A stretch of 64,000 nt of DNA. Source: Voacanga thouarsii (lineage: Eukaryota > Streptophyta > Magnoliopsida > Gentianales > Apocynaceae). The stretch is taken from positions 3,945,228-4,009,227 of the forward strand of contig JANUWF010003367.1 in NCBI GenBank assembly GCA_026120185.1, read 5' to 3'. The notes under the pieces were generated by a model. The model saw only the letters and a list, made by a program, of their open reading frames with translations. It was not told the DNA's origin and did not search any database. Positions 1 through 11,300 of this stretch are shown piece by piece (positions within the stretch are counted from its first letter, which is position 1; each line of letters starts with the position of its first letter). The position numbers and the translations under genes are program-made.

Positions 1-354
1 CTCAAAAAGAAAATGATAGAATGGGTAGGATTCTCTACGCTTTGGCTGTGAGAAGTCTCATGTACGTCATGCTGTGTACTAAGCCAGATATCTGCTTTGT
101 CGTAGGCTTAGTTAGCATATATCAGTCAAACCCTGGGAATGTTCATTGGCAGGTTGTAAAGCATATTCTTAAGTACCTCAAAGGAATCTTGGAACCACAA
201 GGAGGGGAAGCATATTGAGAGGTAGTACCACCTAATCCGAGATATCATCCAGAAACGGGAAGTCGTGGTGGTACAGATTGCCTCCGTGAACAATCTAGCA
301 GATCCGTTCACTAAGCCTTTGGCTAAGAGGGTCTTGACACTTAGACGCCATTAG
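1..354 (+). pseudogene. Copia pol 3' end (RT tail joined to RNase H tail)
   Basis: This is the last part of a Ty1/copia polyprotein, entering from beyond the left edge. The translation shows the end of the reverse transcriptase domain (LYALAVRSLMYVMLCTKPDI, then SIYQSNPGNVHW and ILKYLKGI). From about 215 it passes into another frame with the end of RNase H, including NNLADPFTKPLAKRVL, and a stop at 352-354. The RNase H core that normally lies between (the stretch with the catalytic acidic residues) is absent; the junction is near 190-215. The element at 14525-24075 has the same junction. A polypurine tract and an LTR follow directly. The identification is secure; the copy cannot be functional. 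Confidence 0.88.
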
Positions 355-388
355 GGTGGACACCTATGGACTTACCTAGTCTTAGAGT

Positions 389-401
389 GCAAGTGGGAGA
401 T
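389..401 (+). other. Polypurine tract of the left Copia element
   Basis: The purine-rich string AAGTGGGAGA lies immediately before the LTR start TGTTGG. The same string borders the 3' LTR of the element at 14525-24075 on the opposite strand. It primes plus-strand DNA synthesis in LTR retrotransposons. Confidence 0.75.
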
Positions 402-2390
402 TGTTGGAATGTATGCCATTTTAAACTAGATTTCTAATGAAAATATTGAATATTTTAATAAAAGAATTTATTTTCAGAAATCGTTTGTGAATTTATTTTC
501 TTTATTTGTGCACAATTTTCGTTTGGAAAAGACCCATTGTGTTTAAGTAAGTGGTCCATGTGAATGGAGGTCTTTCACAGTAAGGTATAGATCACGGGTT
601 ACTTAACACATAAATATTTGTTCTTAACCGATTGATGAGAGTGGAAATCTCTTCATGTTTAGGTTATAATGTTATGAATTCCAAATGGGGAATGGCTTAC
701 CTTTAGCTAGTGAGTAGTCCACTCACTTCATGACATAAGCGTATTTCGAATACGTAGAACAGGACCTGTAGTAATGATTTCTTAAAGTACTATATAGTAG
801 AAATCTAGACTAGTACCGCTACAGTGTGGACTAGTACTCTACGACTTGAGTATGAGTTGGTGGTCTGACGAAGTTGGAAGCATATACTTTGATATGCTAT
901 AGTTGAGGTCCTATCGTAGGGCCAATATACTTGCATGTTGGGTATGTGTGACTAGTTAGTTAAGATAGACTTGTACAAGATAGTTTCTACACTATATCGC
1001 CCCTTATAGTTGTCTAAATGATCTAAATATCCAGGGTCCTGGGAAACATGACTTAGATGTATGCTTTAGGGTAGCTCCCTTAGAAAGTAGAAACACTTCA
1101 GAAGTCGTGGATCATTGGACTAGAAGCCTAAGGATGGTAGATGTCATTTAGAGGGGTGTTAGTACACTTCTTCCTTTCTAAATGTACGGCGATGTGTAGA
1201 GGGGTATTTTGATCATTTTACCTGTAGGTCGAAGACTTTGCTAATGTAGCATTGTCGTTGGGGTTAATATTTCCTTATGGTGATATTAGAAAATATTTAA
1301 AATACATCTATTTATATAGTATGGGTATTTTGGTCATTTTAGTAGCCAAGGCTATGTGTCTTTTTGGTCCTCGGAATAGCCCGTAAGTTCTAATTAATTT
1401 TTGGGTAGAGAAATTGATCTCAGTTGAGAGGGTTTTATTTTATTCAGGAAGTCTAATTTATTATTAGACTGGAATAAAATAAATAGAGATAAATTTATTA
1501 TCTGGTTTAATTGATTAATTAATTATTCAGGGCCTAGGTCCCGTTTGAATAATTAGAAAAATTAACCTAGACTTAAATTAGAGGAAAATAATTAATACTT
1601 AATTATTTATTGAATTATTTATTTAGTTAATCCCAAGAAATAAATAATTAAAGTTTAATTATTTTTTGGTTCATTTGGACACATTAATTATTTATTGGGT
1701 TATTTATTTAATCCCAAGAAAAATAATTAATGTTTATTATTTTGGGCTTTTCGGGTCCAAGAAAAATAATAAATATTTTGTTAGCCCAATAGCCTGGACC
1801 ATAAGATTTTTCCGGACACAGTTCAGAAGAGTTTAGGGAGAAGCCAAAATTTATTTTGTTAATAATATTCAGGTATTTGAAATATAAATCCCGAAAATAT
1901 TATTTTTATCAAAATAATTATTTTTGGTTTCATGACTCTTGACTTTCTGTGAGGAAAAATAAAATAAAATGAAAATAAAAATTCTCTCCCTGTAACTCTT
2001 GATTTTCTGGCTTCTGTGTTTGGTATATATATGAAGCCAAAGCTTCAAAAGCCAATTGAGGGTTGAAGAGAAAAAAAAAAACTGAGAGGCTTTTCTCATC
2101 CCAATTTTCTGTGCTCACCAACATTTGATTAGGTAGAGTAATATTCTGATAATTGAAAAGCCAAACATTCACCGTAGAAGGAGAAGTTGACAATCGAAAC
2201 CGGAAGCTTCATCTCACGGAGGAGAACGAAGCTATTTTTTGAGCTTCAAACCATTCTTCTTCAATCTTCAAGGTTTAAGGTTCCAAGAGGTATGATTGTA
2301 ATCTCTCCATGGTGCTGCCATGCTCTATTTCTATTTATTTCCTCCATTTTTATTCCACCGATTCATGCTATCTGCTTTTCAAATTCCTTC
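402..2390 (+). mobile_element. 3' LTR of the left Copia element (LTR copy A)
   Basis: The LTR begins TGTTGGAATGTATGCC just after the polypurine tract. It is co-linear by eye with the reverse complement of the LTRs at 14525-16647 and 21956-24075. Shared landmarks include a block around 560-760 (traffic of GTGGTCCATGTGAATGGAGG-type sequence), the AT-rich block at 1500-1760, and the region before the end with CCAAGAGGTATG near 2290. The right end is uncertain by tens of bases because this copy has diverged. The 5' half of the element lies outside the window, so no target duplication can be checked. ORFs inside it at 1869-2508 are incidental. Confidence 0.8.
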
Positions 2391-2814
2391 ACATCAAAAT
2401 ATAAAAGCTTCCCTTCCATTTTTCTTGTATGAAAGAAATCCAACTACTTTTCAACCATCATCTCTCATCATCCATATCATAGTGGACCCCATCGAACCAT
2501 TATTATGATTATTACTCCATAGACTTCAGAAAAAACTCAGAATCGCCAACAAAAGAAAATCCATTCTTGTTCCGAATGACCACTTCCATATGCATATGTC
2601 ACAAAACAAGCACAGGTGTTGAACAAGACAGACAAAAATTTGAAGTACTAAGATAATAACATAGTTGCACATCTTTACATATACCTCATCGATACAAGCT
2701 AGATATGTAGTTCCTAGAAGAAAATGAGAGGCATTCTACCTTAGCTTGCGAAGTGTTCCGATTTGCCGCAGAGGCTCAAGATCCTTACTTCACTGTCCAC
2801 TATAGTGGCATGGA
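2391..2814. other. No recognisable gene
   Basis: Nothing convincing was found between the end of LTR copy A and the GC-rich repeat. Short open frames here lack any recognised motif. Confidence 0.5.
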
Positions 2815-3395
2815 GGTGGAGAGCTGGGGGATGGTGGTGGCGCTGGCTAAGCAGTGGAGGGGGCGGAGAGCCGGGCTACAGGGGAAGGGGCATGCGAGGG
2901 TGGGTGACGGGCTGGGGGGAGCACGGGTTGGGAAGGGGCGCTGTAGGGGCTGCGGGGCATGGGGGGAAGAGGCTGCTCAGCTGCAGGAGGGAGGGGGCTT
3001 CGCGGGCTGGGGCGGAAGCTGGGAGGGGCTGCAAGGGGCGCGGGTTGGGCAGGGAGGGACTGCGCGGGCTGCGGAAGGGAAGGGGCTACGCAAGCCGGGG
3101 CGGGAGGGGCTGTGGGGGGCGTGGGCTTGGGGGGAGCAAGGAGGGGCTGCGCGGGCTGTGGGAGGGAAGGGGCTACGCGGGCTAGGTCGGGAGCCGGGCA
3201 CAGGGAGGGGCTGCGCGGGTTGCGGGAGGGAAGGGTTGCACGGGCTGGGCCGAGAGCCGGGAAGGGCTGCGGTGGGCCCAGGCTGAGGGGTGCGAGGAAA
3301 GGCTGCGCGAGCTGCGAGAGGAAGGGGCCTGTATGGGCTGGTGAGGGCTGCGGGGGGTGGGGGCAGTGGGTAGCAGAGGAGAAGAAGAGAATGTG
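2815..3395 (+). repeat. GC-rich, guanine-skewed minisatellite
   Basis: This stretch of about 580 bases is very G-rich on the + strand and stands out sharply from AT-rich flanks. It is built from imperfect units containing GGGCTGCGCGGGCTGCGG and GGGAAGGGGCTACGCGGGC, spaced roughly 60-90 bases apart; two good units start near 3140 and 3203. Long open frames in three + frames and one - frame (2753-3396) result from the lack of AT-rich stop codons and read as Gly/Arg/Ala-rich repeats. They are not proposed as genes. A run of 18 A follows at about 3407-3424. Runs of three to six G make G-quadruplex formation possible. Confidence 0.75.
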
Positions 3396-3522
3396 AGGAA
3401 GGAGGGAAAAAAAAAAAAAAAAAAGGAGGAAGTGGAAATTTTCTAAGTGTAGAAAATCTTTTGTTTTTTTTTTAAATCCCTAGCTATTTTGTAAGAATTT
3501 GTGAAAAAAAACAAAACCCTCA

Positions 3523-3905
3523 CAAATTGATACGAAGAAGATTACAAATCGATCTCTACATTACAATGTTCACCATTTTTTTTTAGTGATATCAATAATA
3601 ACAACAGTATATAAATTATTTTTCTTTATATATTTTACTTAATATACCACTTAATCAAAGTGATAGATCAAAAAATTAGACATATGTATATACATATCTA
3701 CATATTATAATACATATATTATCATGTAGGAAACGAAGAACATTACAGACCAATATCTACATTATAATTTTCACCATTTTTTTTTGTTGATCTCAACAAT
3801 AACAAGATTATTTAAATTTTTTTTATATATATTTTACTTTATACACCACTTAATCAAAGTGATAGATCAAAAAATTAGACATATGTATATACATACCTAC
3901 ATGTT
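3523..3905. repeat. Direct tandem duplication, period about 211 bp
   Basis: Two copies start at 3523 (CGAAGAAGATTACA) and 3734 (CGAAGAACATTACA). Each runs through the shared strings CACCATTTTTTTTT and CACTTAATCAAAGTGATAGA to ACATATGTATATACAT. The second copy has a few substitutions. No coding potential is seen. Confidence 0.8.
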
Positions 3906-4194
3906 TAATATATATACTAAACCAAAGAGATACTTATATACATTGTATATTATATAAACATATACATTTACTTATATATTATAGTAAGTATATAATATAA
4001 TAAAATTAACTATATATATTTACTTATGTGATACATTAGGTGTATAACATAACATAATTACATATACAAATTTATAATAAAATGTACAATTTGAGACGCA
4101 TTATTAAAAATATTTCAGTAAATTTGTCAAAATACACCACCACACAAACACATAAATAAAAATTAAAAAATTAAGAAAAATATAGATTAAAACG

Positions 4195-5295
4195 CTATTT
4201 TATCGCAAAACCCTTGCAAATTGGGACGGTTTTGTGAGGGAAGAAGCAAATTCGTTGCAATTAGTGATGGATTTGCGACGAATTAGGGTATTCAAATTTT
4301 CATTATGCAAAAATTCAAAAAATTGGCAGAAAGGAATATTCAATTCATTCTGTGCAAAAATTTAAAATTTCAATCCGAAAATTTCACTTATGAAAAGACA
4401 GGTAATTTAAAATTTAAAATTTCGTCGCAAAAGCATTGTAAATTTACAAGAATTTTGTGATGGTCTAGACTTTTTTCTTTTTAAAAAAAATATATAAAAA
4501 GTCTGTCGCAAATTGCGATGATTTTGCGACGGACATTTAAAAATTTTTCGTTTAAATATTATTTTTTATTAAGAATAATCAGTCATCGCAAAACCATCGC
4601 AATTTGCAAGGGTTTTGCGACGGTCTAGATTTTTCTCTTTTTTAAATATAAAAAGTCCATCGCAAAATCCTCGCAAAAAAATTGCGTGGATTTTGCGATG
4701 GACATTCAAAAAAATTTTATTTAAATATTTTTTCATAAAAAAACCAACCATCGCAAAACCCTAGCAAATTGTGAGGGTTTTGCAATAGACATTCAAAAAA
4801 AATTTATTTAAATATTTTTTCATAAAAACAACTAACCGTCGTAAAATTCTCATAATTTGCGAGGGTTTTATCCATCACAAAACCCTCGCAATTTGCAAGA
4901 GTTTTGCGACAGTCTAGATTTTTCTCTTTTTTTTTTTGAATATGAAAAGTCCGCACAAAATCCTTGCAAATTGTGAGGGTTTTGTGACAGACATTCAAAA
5001 AATTTTCATTTAAATGTTTTTTCATAAAAATAACCCTCTGTCGCAAAACTCTCGCAATTTGTAAGGATTTTGTGACGGACTTTTCATATTTTAAAAAAGA
5101 GAAAGTCTATACCATCGCAAAACCCTAGCAAATTGCAAGAGTTTTGCGACGGAGAGTTGTTTTTATGAAAAAATATTTAAATAAAATTTTTTTTGAATGT
5201 CTATCGCAAAACCGTCTCAATTTGAAAGGGTTTTACAACAGTCTAGATTTTTTCTTTTTTTTAAATATGAAAAGTCCGTCGCAAAATCCTCACCA
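4195..5295. repeat. Array of hairpin-forming repeats, non-autonomous transposon-like
   Basis: Complementary words recur in alternating orientation, such as TCGCAAAACCCTCGCAA and its partner TTGCGAGGGTTTTGCGACGG. They are separated by near-identical spacers (CTAGATTTTTCTCTTTTTT, ATATGAAAAGTCCGTCGC, and ATTTAAATATTTTTTCATAA). At least six to seven such palindromic arms lie between about 4490 and 5295, and weaker ones from 4203. Repeats of this type are known from subterminal regions of plant CACTA and MULE elements. No transposase or clear terminal repeat was found, so the superfamily is not assigned. The ORFs at 4569-5046 are products of the repeat. Confidence 0.7.
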
Positions 5296-6358
5296 CTAGT
5301 TTATACATATATCCATTTGGGGGAGATAATAAAACAAAGATGATTCATCTTCTAAATATTTGTAACAAGTTAAATATAAAATTTAATTTGGGAAAAAGAA
5401 AGTATTACCCTTTTCTATGGTAATGGTGAAATATGCAATTTTTGAAAGTGGCTATTGGGGGCTGTCGTCCCAAGAGCTTGATGAGACTTTTAATTTTAGG
5501 GGTAAACTATGACATTGTAGAAAAATTATCACAAATATTACCACATTTGTGCCTCTCCAATAAAAATTTATATTAACATCTTCTACTATATATCTATAAA
5601 TATATGATATCTATGCTATCAATTTTAGATTTTGTATTTTACACTTATATAAGACGTAAAACACATGGACCAAAATGAACATAGTATTTCACAATACTAG
5701 TATGAAAAATTCAAAATGGTAATAGAGATATTTAAATATTTACCATTCACATATTTAATTAATAATAGTAGAGATTAGTAGATTTATGATAAATTTCTCA
5801 TACCAATATATATATATATATATATATATCAATGTGACCAAAGGGCTCTTCTTTCATTCTTCACCATAGTATCTCCTCTCTGAATTCAACAAGTCTTTCC
5901 TGAATAGCTAAATTTCTATTTGTAGAGGGGTGATTAACGTCAGAAAACCTTTGTTTTGCATTTGGAAAGGTAACTAGGTATGAACTTTGTTAGGGTTAAA
6001 TAATCTTTTGCCAAATTAAAATAAGGTATCTAAATTTGAAAGGAATGCTAACATTTTCAAATTCCACGTTTTAAAAAACGTGAAGCTTCCGTGAAGCTTC
6101 CTTGATAAATAAGCAGTTACTATTCGTGCTGCCGCCTCTGGTAGGCTGTTTTGCAGATTTCGGCAATATGCAGTCAATGGCTGAGATTTGACCTTAAACG
6201 CGCATATCGAATCTTTGGTGGCCGCATAGCATGCCTAAAAGCCTACATTAGGGTCTCGCGTGCAATTTGCTGGGGCCTTGATAGGCTCTTACGTGTTCTC
6301 TTTTTATGTTGATGAGGCAACTACATACGCAAGCCCTATGCTTTCAGCAGCAAGGAAT
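5296..6358. other. AT-rich intergenic DNA, no gene seen
   Basis: There is no coding frame with a recognisable motif. A TA dinucleotide microsatellite lies at about 5806-5829. A less AT-rich segment at 6100-6350 has no identifiable similarity. Confidence 0.5.
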
Positions 6359-7171
6359 TGGGGTGTTCACCAACCGTTAGAAATTTAAAAATCTTTAATA
6401 TCATTTTAAAATTTTAATTCTTTTATATTTTTATTATCAGTTCGAATTGTAATTTTGAGATAAAAGAAGGCGAGACGAAACGGATATTTTTAATTTCAAA
6501 ACGAAATAAGACGGATATTTTTAATAGAATAAAGACGATTCCAATTTAATTTTTAGATATTTTTAAATATTTTTCACAAAAAATATTGTTATTCACAAAT
6601 TTAAAAATACATATTAATAATTTTTAAATTTTAATCTAAAATAAAATTTTAAAATAAAACTAAAATAATCTATAAGACACTTTATATAATAATCTATATA
6701 AACTACCTATATAATCTATATATATTATATAATATTATACTATATAATCTATATATGCATACTATATATAGTATAATATACATATAATATACTATATAAT
6801 CTATTATATATTAATCTATATAATCTACTTATATAATTATATAATTATATGTTCGTATAATATTATATACTATATATATAATTAGAATTACACTTTTTGT
6901 TCTTTTTAAATATTATATATATATATATTACATGACTATATATATTTAATTTTAATTTTAATTTTAATTTTCAATTCGATACAATTCGAAATGGTTCGAA
7001 ACGATTTTCACACGATTCGAAATGGTTCTCATTATGAATATTATATAAAAAATTTTGAAACATTTGATTCGAAAAAAAGTTAAAAGTCAACGATTTTTTT
7101 GATTTTAATTCTTTTCGATCCGATTATTCAAATCAATTCAGTTATTTTTCAATCCCGGTGAGTAGCCCTAG
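6359..7171. mobile_element. AT-rich element with short terminal inverted repeats (hAT-MITE-like)
   Basis: The left end GGGGTGTTCACC is an imperfect inverted match to the right end GGTGAGTAGCCCT near 7155-7170. The interior is very AT-rich and has dispersed TTCGAAATGGTTC-type words near 6985-7040. These ends resemble common plant hAT-derived MITEs. No clean 8-bp target duplication was found, so the exact ends are tentative. Confidence 0.4.
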
Positions 7172-7779
7172 CGAGGAAGACAAATAGAACTCATCAACGG
7201 AACATATTCACTGCTAGAATCAACAAATATTAATTAGAACAAGAATATTTTACCTATACACGGAGTATGTAAAGGAGTTGTGCCAATCAAGTAATAGCTT
7301 GGGGTTGGAGTTAAAAGAATTATGATGCTCATCCATTATAACATGATAAATCGAATATAATATTTGTGCCAATCTCATGATAGGTGATGGAATTAAAAAA
7401 ATTCTGATGTGGATCGATTATAATGATAGGGAAAACAAGATGATTTAAACCCGATTTTCAAAGTAAAATTTTTTTGTTGTAGAAGTCGGAGTTGAGAGTT
7501 GAAATTTTTTGGGGACAATATTATTATAGAGAGCCGATTTGAGAAAAAAGATGCATCCATATAGTAAGAAAGAACACCAGACATAGCAGAGGCTCTGGAA
7601 GTCATATTTGTAGGCTTTTTTATGGCAACCTAAGGACAGAGAAGAGGCTGGCAATGTTGTATGAAGACCATGGGACGTTATACCTACCTTAACCCTCAAA
7701 ATTTTTATGTGCATAAGGTTTTTCAATATAACTATGATAACTATTCTATTGGCCCATCTCAAATTTTACATTTATGCAA
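7172..7779. other. No recognisable gene
   Basis: The minus-strand open frames at 7393-7762 show no recognisable domain and overlap each other in different frames. They are treated as chance ORFs. Confidence 0.5.
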
Positions 7780-8224
7780 ATCTTCTTCGCCAAAGTCCTT
7801 CAAATCCTATTTCATGCCTTTGTAGTTTCTAGCTTCGTATTCATTCCAATCTGAGCGTACTAATTAATTAGGTGACAGGAAATATGACGGTAACTAGTGG
7901 CTTGAAAATATAATGTGAACGTTTCTGTTGTTTCCTTCTAATCTTTGTTTCACCCCCCCTCCCCCCCTCCCCTTTTTGTTTTTCAATTTCCTTTAATGAT
8001 ACTCACTATAATAAAATCAATAAAGCTCGATAATAGTTGAAACCGACAAAACCAATCCATCAAGAGGCAAACTAAACGAATTGACTTGGTTCGAAATTAT
8101 CAAAATTGAAATTTAATTATAATTTGATTTCAAAAATTAATCAACCCAAACTAACTCAAACAATGCACGCCCCTAATCATCAAGTTTGACGGTTCATCTA
8201 CACCTTTTTTTCCTGGTCTTGACA

Positions 8225-8390
8225 AGTTTGGCCAGTCTTCTGTTGACTGACATTTAGAATCGTTACACATTTACGGCCTTTATATGTATTCTTAAATTTT
8301 GAACTTCTTTCTTCGTATTCGGATAATATTTGAATAATCCATATTCCATAGAAAGCAGTACCAAATATATTATACTAATAATATATGAAG
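8225..8390 (+). promoter_or_regulatory. Proximal promoter of bHLH copy 1
   Basis: The 165 bases before the start codon include the W-box-like core TTGACT at 8243-8248, a TATA-like TTTATATG at about 8279-8286, and a short AT-rich leader. The sequence is conserved in the copy-3 relic (about 62480-62640), including TTGACT at 62514-62519. It is less similar in copy 2. W-boxes are WRKY-factor sites in plants; whether this one works is not known. Confidence 0.4.
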
Positions 8391-9267
8391 ATGCAGCCAG
8401 AAAATTCCTCCCAAGAACGTAATCGGGCAGCCATTGAGAAGCAACGGAGAGTAGAAATGAAGAATCACTACTCTAAACTTGCTTTTTTTCTCCCTCCTCG
8501 ACCCTCTAAGGTATATAACTTTCCCAGCTATACACAACATTTGCATCTTTCTTGTAATTAATGAAGTTTCTTGTCGAACTCCGCAGGAGAAGTTGCCTTT
8601 GCCTTCTTTGTTGGACCATGCTTTAAATCACGTGAAGGGTATGAAAGAAAGGATTGAAGAGCTGAAAGTGGAGAAGGAGCGACTCCAGGGTTTAGTGCTG
8701 CCTTCAGTTGTGGTAAATGAGACGGGTTCATTTCTAGAGGTGAATTTACTTACTGGGCTCAACAAGAGCTTTATGCTGCATGAAGCCCTTAGCATTCTCG
8801 AAGGAGAAGGTGCTGCGGTACAGAATGTCAACTACTCAACAACATTGAGTGACAGGATGTTATACACAATTCGTTGTCAGGTTACAATATATATTCTTGG
8901 CTTTCTATATTTATTTGATATTCATCATGCATTTATTTAAGATTCTGTAAAATGGCGGCGTTATCTCTAGTCTGAGTGTTCACTCGTGCAAGCTGCAGTG
9001 GAAAAAACTTTGGACTTTCTTAATTAATATTCTTCGGCTGCTCGCCTTTGGTAGCAACTAGCAAATCAAGATTGATATAGCATTCTCTATGTTTTCATAC
9101 AAACTGCTTTCTTTCATGTTGGAAGACATGATTGACATTTAACACAGCCGATACTGTTGATTTATTTGCAGCCGTTTTCGTCAAGAATTGGCATCGAGAC
9201 TTCTAGAGTGCACGAGCGACTGAAAGCACTATCAGGATCAGAATTTGCAGCACCCAAGCAAACATGA
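8391..9267 (+). CDS. bHLH transcription factor (bHLH162-like), copy 1, altered C-terminus
   Basis: A DNA-binding regulator of the plant basic helix-loop-helix family. Three exons give 169 residues: 8391-8510, 8587-8880 and 9172-9267, with GT-AG introns of 76 and 291 bases. Residues about 12-60 form the basic region and HLH (AAIEKQRRVEMKNHYSKL, loop LPPRPSK, helix 2 to VKGMKERIEEL). An ACT-like dimerisation region follows (FLEVNLLTGLNKSF to LYTIRCQ). An ATG six bases upstream (8385) could also start the protein. Compared with the paralogue at 53178 there is a one-base deletion near 9255 (GCACCCAAGC against GCACCCCCAGC). It replaces the end PANMILLKKT with PKQT and stops early. Helix 1 reads LAFFLPP where the paralogue has LADLLPP. 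The family call is firm; whether this copy still works is open. Confidence 0.85.
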
Positions 9268-10296
9268 TCCTGTTGAAGAAAACTTGAAGCCTCTCCCTCT
9301 TATATATACTTGATTTCTACCTCAAGTTGCAATTTTCTTTTATGTATTGGTACCTCTCTTCACTGCATTATTTTCATCTGAGAGAGATGAAAGCATCTAA
9401 ACCTGCTTGGAATCTTATAAGCAATTCTCTTTCACGTCCTCTCCCCCTTTACTGCCCTCTCTCTCTCTCTCTCTTATATTTTCCTTTTTTGAGTTATTTA
9501 ATGCTTATTTTACCCTTCTTTTTATTTATAAACCTCTCTGTTTGGCTTCCATTATTTTCCATCACCTGGTTTTTCTGGGCTGATCGTGTTCTTTCAGAAC
9601 CTAACTATCTTTTGCATCTTCTAGTCAAGATGTTCTATTAGTTTGGCAAGTCTATTGAGGTATATAGAGTTCATATATGGTTCATATAAGGTTTTAGCCA
9701 CCTGGACAACAATATATACGAGAGCACATTTAGCATATCTTATCTTTCCCCTTTCTCCTGCTCCCCTCAACTTGTGAGCACTGGTGTATTGCTCATATTT
9801 CACAGTCAATTAACATGAAGTTCAAGAATTGTTCTCTCGATTGTATTAGCTTAATTCTCCTAACATCTCTCTGCGCCCCCCCCCCCACCCCCGCGGCGGC
9901 GGGTCTTAGCAGAAGCTTGCCAGAGAACCTGTGGCAGAATAGCAAGCGAATGGTGATCCTCGTTTTCAATCCTATGTAACTTGCAATCAAGGAAAACTCA
10001 CCTTCTCCACCCACACCGGTTGCTATATGGCAAGGGGAGAAAACCAATGGCCAATGCCCTCTTCTCCTTCACAACAGACATCATAGCTCTTTTGTTGTCT
10101 CCGAAATTTATTGGAATATCTCAAGCAATTGAGCTTGATGTTTGGATCTTGAACTCCCTCACATGGAGCTATGTAACAAACAGGAAAAGAATGCCTCAAA
10201 TGGAACCGGTCGAGCAGAAAAAGTAACAACCGAACAGAGCTTCCTAGTGGCTTAGATGTTTTGGGATTGCTGCAGAATTAATCAATTTGTTGTACA

Positions 10297-10697
10297 AGTT
10301 TGATAACTCAATTAATAATTTAAAATTAATTAAATAAATTTTTATTTAATTAAGTATATTTTTTATAACGAAAATATTAAATGTTTAATTATTTCAATGT
10401 GTTTTGTTTTGTAATAAATTTTTATTTTTATTTAATTAATTATGACATATTATTGAAATTCAATTATAAATTATAAATAAAATAAAAATTAATTAAATTT
10501 AAAATTTGAATATACTAAATACTCATCTAATTATTATTTTTATATTTAAATATAAATTATAATAAATTAGTATAAAAATAATTAAATTCAATATTCAAAC
10601 TTTTGATTTCAAAATATAACACTCAATTTTCATAATTTAATATTTAAATATTTAGATTTTAATTTTTTACTTTAATATAATTTTATTAAACGGACCC
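10297..10697. mobile_element. Tourist-like MITE, diverged copy
   Basis: This AT-rich block of about 400 bases is co-linear with the element at 44529-44967. Shared words are TTTGATAACTCAATTAA at the left, TATTAAATACTCA in the middle, and AATTTAATATTTAAATATT followed by an end with AAACGGACCCTAA at the right. The terminal inverted repeat is worn on the left side. No ORF is present. Confidence 0.5.
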
Positions 10698-11300
10698 TAA
10701 CTTTTATATTTTAGTGATCAAGATCTGATTTTGTTTTTTTTTTTAATTTAGATTCTTTTTTTTAAAAAATGTTTTTTTTTTTTTACTATATATTGTGTTT
10801 TTCTATTTTAGGGTTTCAAGGTATGCTAGAATTCGCACTCTATATAATAATAATAACAAAATAAACACCTAAAAAAACAAAATCAAATAATTAAGTTCTT
10901 AAGCCTACATATTCAAATCTTTGGAACAAATGAGATCAGCCTTCGTCTAAAGCAAACAGGAATTTGCGGCTGGGTTGGGTCAGAGTTACGAGACGTTGTG
11001 ATTTTTGTGGTTTAGGACTTTCAGCCCAAGAATATTGTACCCAAAAATTCAAAAAGAAGACAAAAAAGCCTACATCAGAATGGTCTTGGACTTCATTAGT
11101 TTAGAGCTTTAGATAGTTGCTGCCAAGGAACGGAATTATTTATGGTGATATTTCTTAGACGCATACTCATCTTCTTTAGTCTTTTTCCTTTTCCCATATA
11201 CTCATCTTCTATGCAGGATTCCCTCAAAAGGATTTGAGGGAATGCTCAGAACAATTAACAGGCTATAAATTCATACTGGATCCTAACTCAAAGCCTAAGT

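Larger units (their letters stand above)
7780..11300 (+). repeat. Tandem segmental duplication, copy 1 (carries the first bHLH gene)
   Basis: This segment is alignable by eye to about 51480-56420 and in part to about 62137-63105. Shared landmarks are AAGTCCTTCAAATC near 7793, the AACCAATCCATCAAGAGGCA block near 8053, the bHLH exons, TTTGGATCTTGAA near 10141, GGTCGAGCAGAA near 10207, CAAAAATTCAAAA near 11043 and TTCATTAGTTTAGA near 11093. The block therefore spans promoter, gene and at least 2 kb of downstream DNA. A MITE-like insertion lies within it at 10297-10697. Confidence 0.75.

Noticed and set aside
1869..2508. Small frames near the left edge
   Set aside because: They fall inside or beside LTR copy A and look like chance AT-rich frames.
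2753..3396. Four overlapping long frames (up to 177 codons) in the G-rich region
   Set aside because: They arise from repeats and low AT content, occur in several frames at once, and read as simple Gly/Arg/Ala repeats without a domain.
4195..5295. CRISPR-like array
   Set aside because: The repeats alternate in orientation with constant spacers, in a plant genome; this is a palindromic transposon repeat and not CRISPR.
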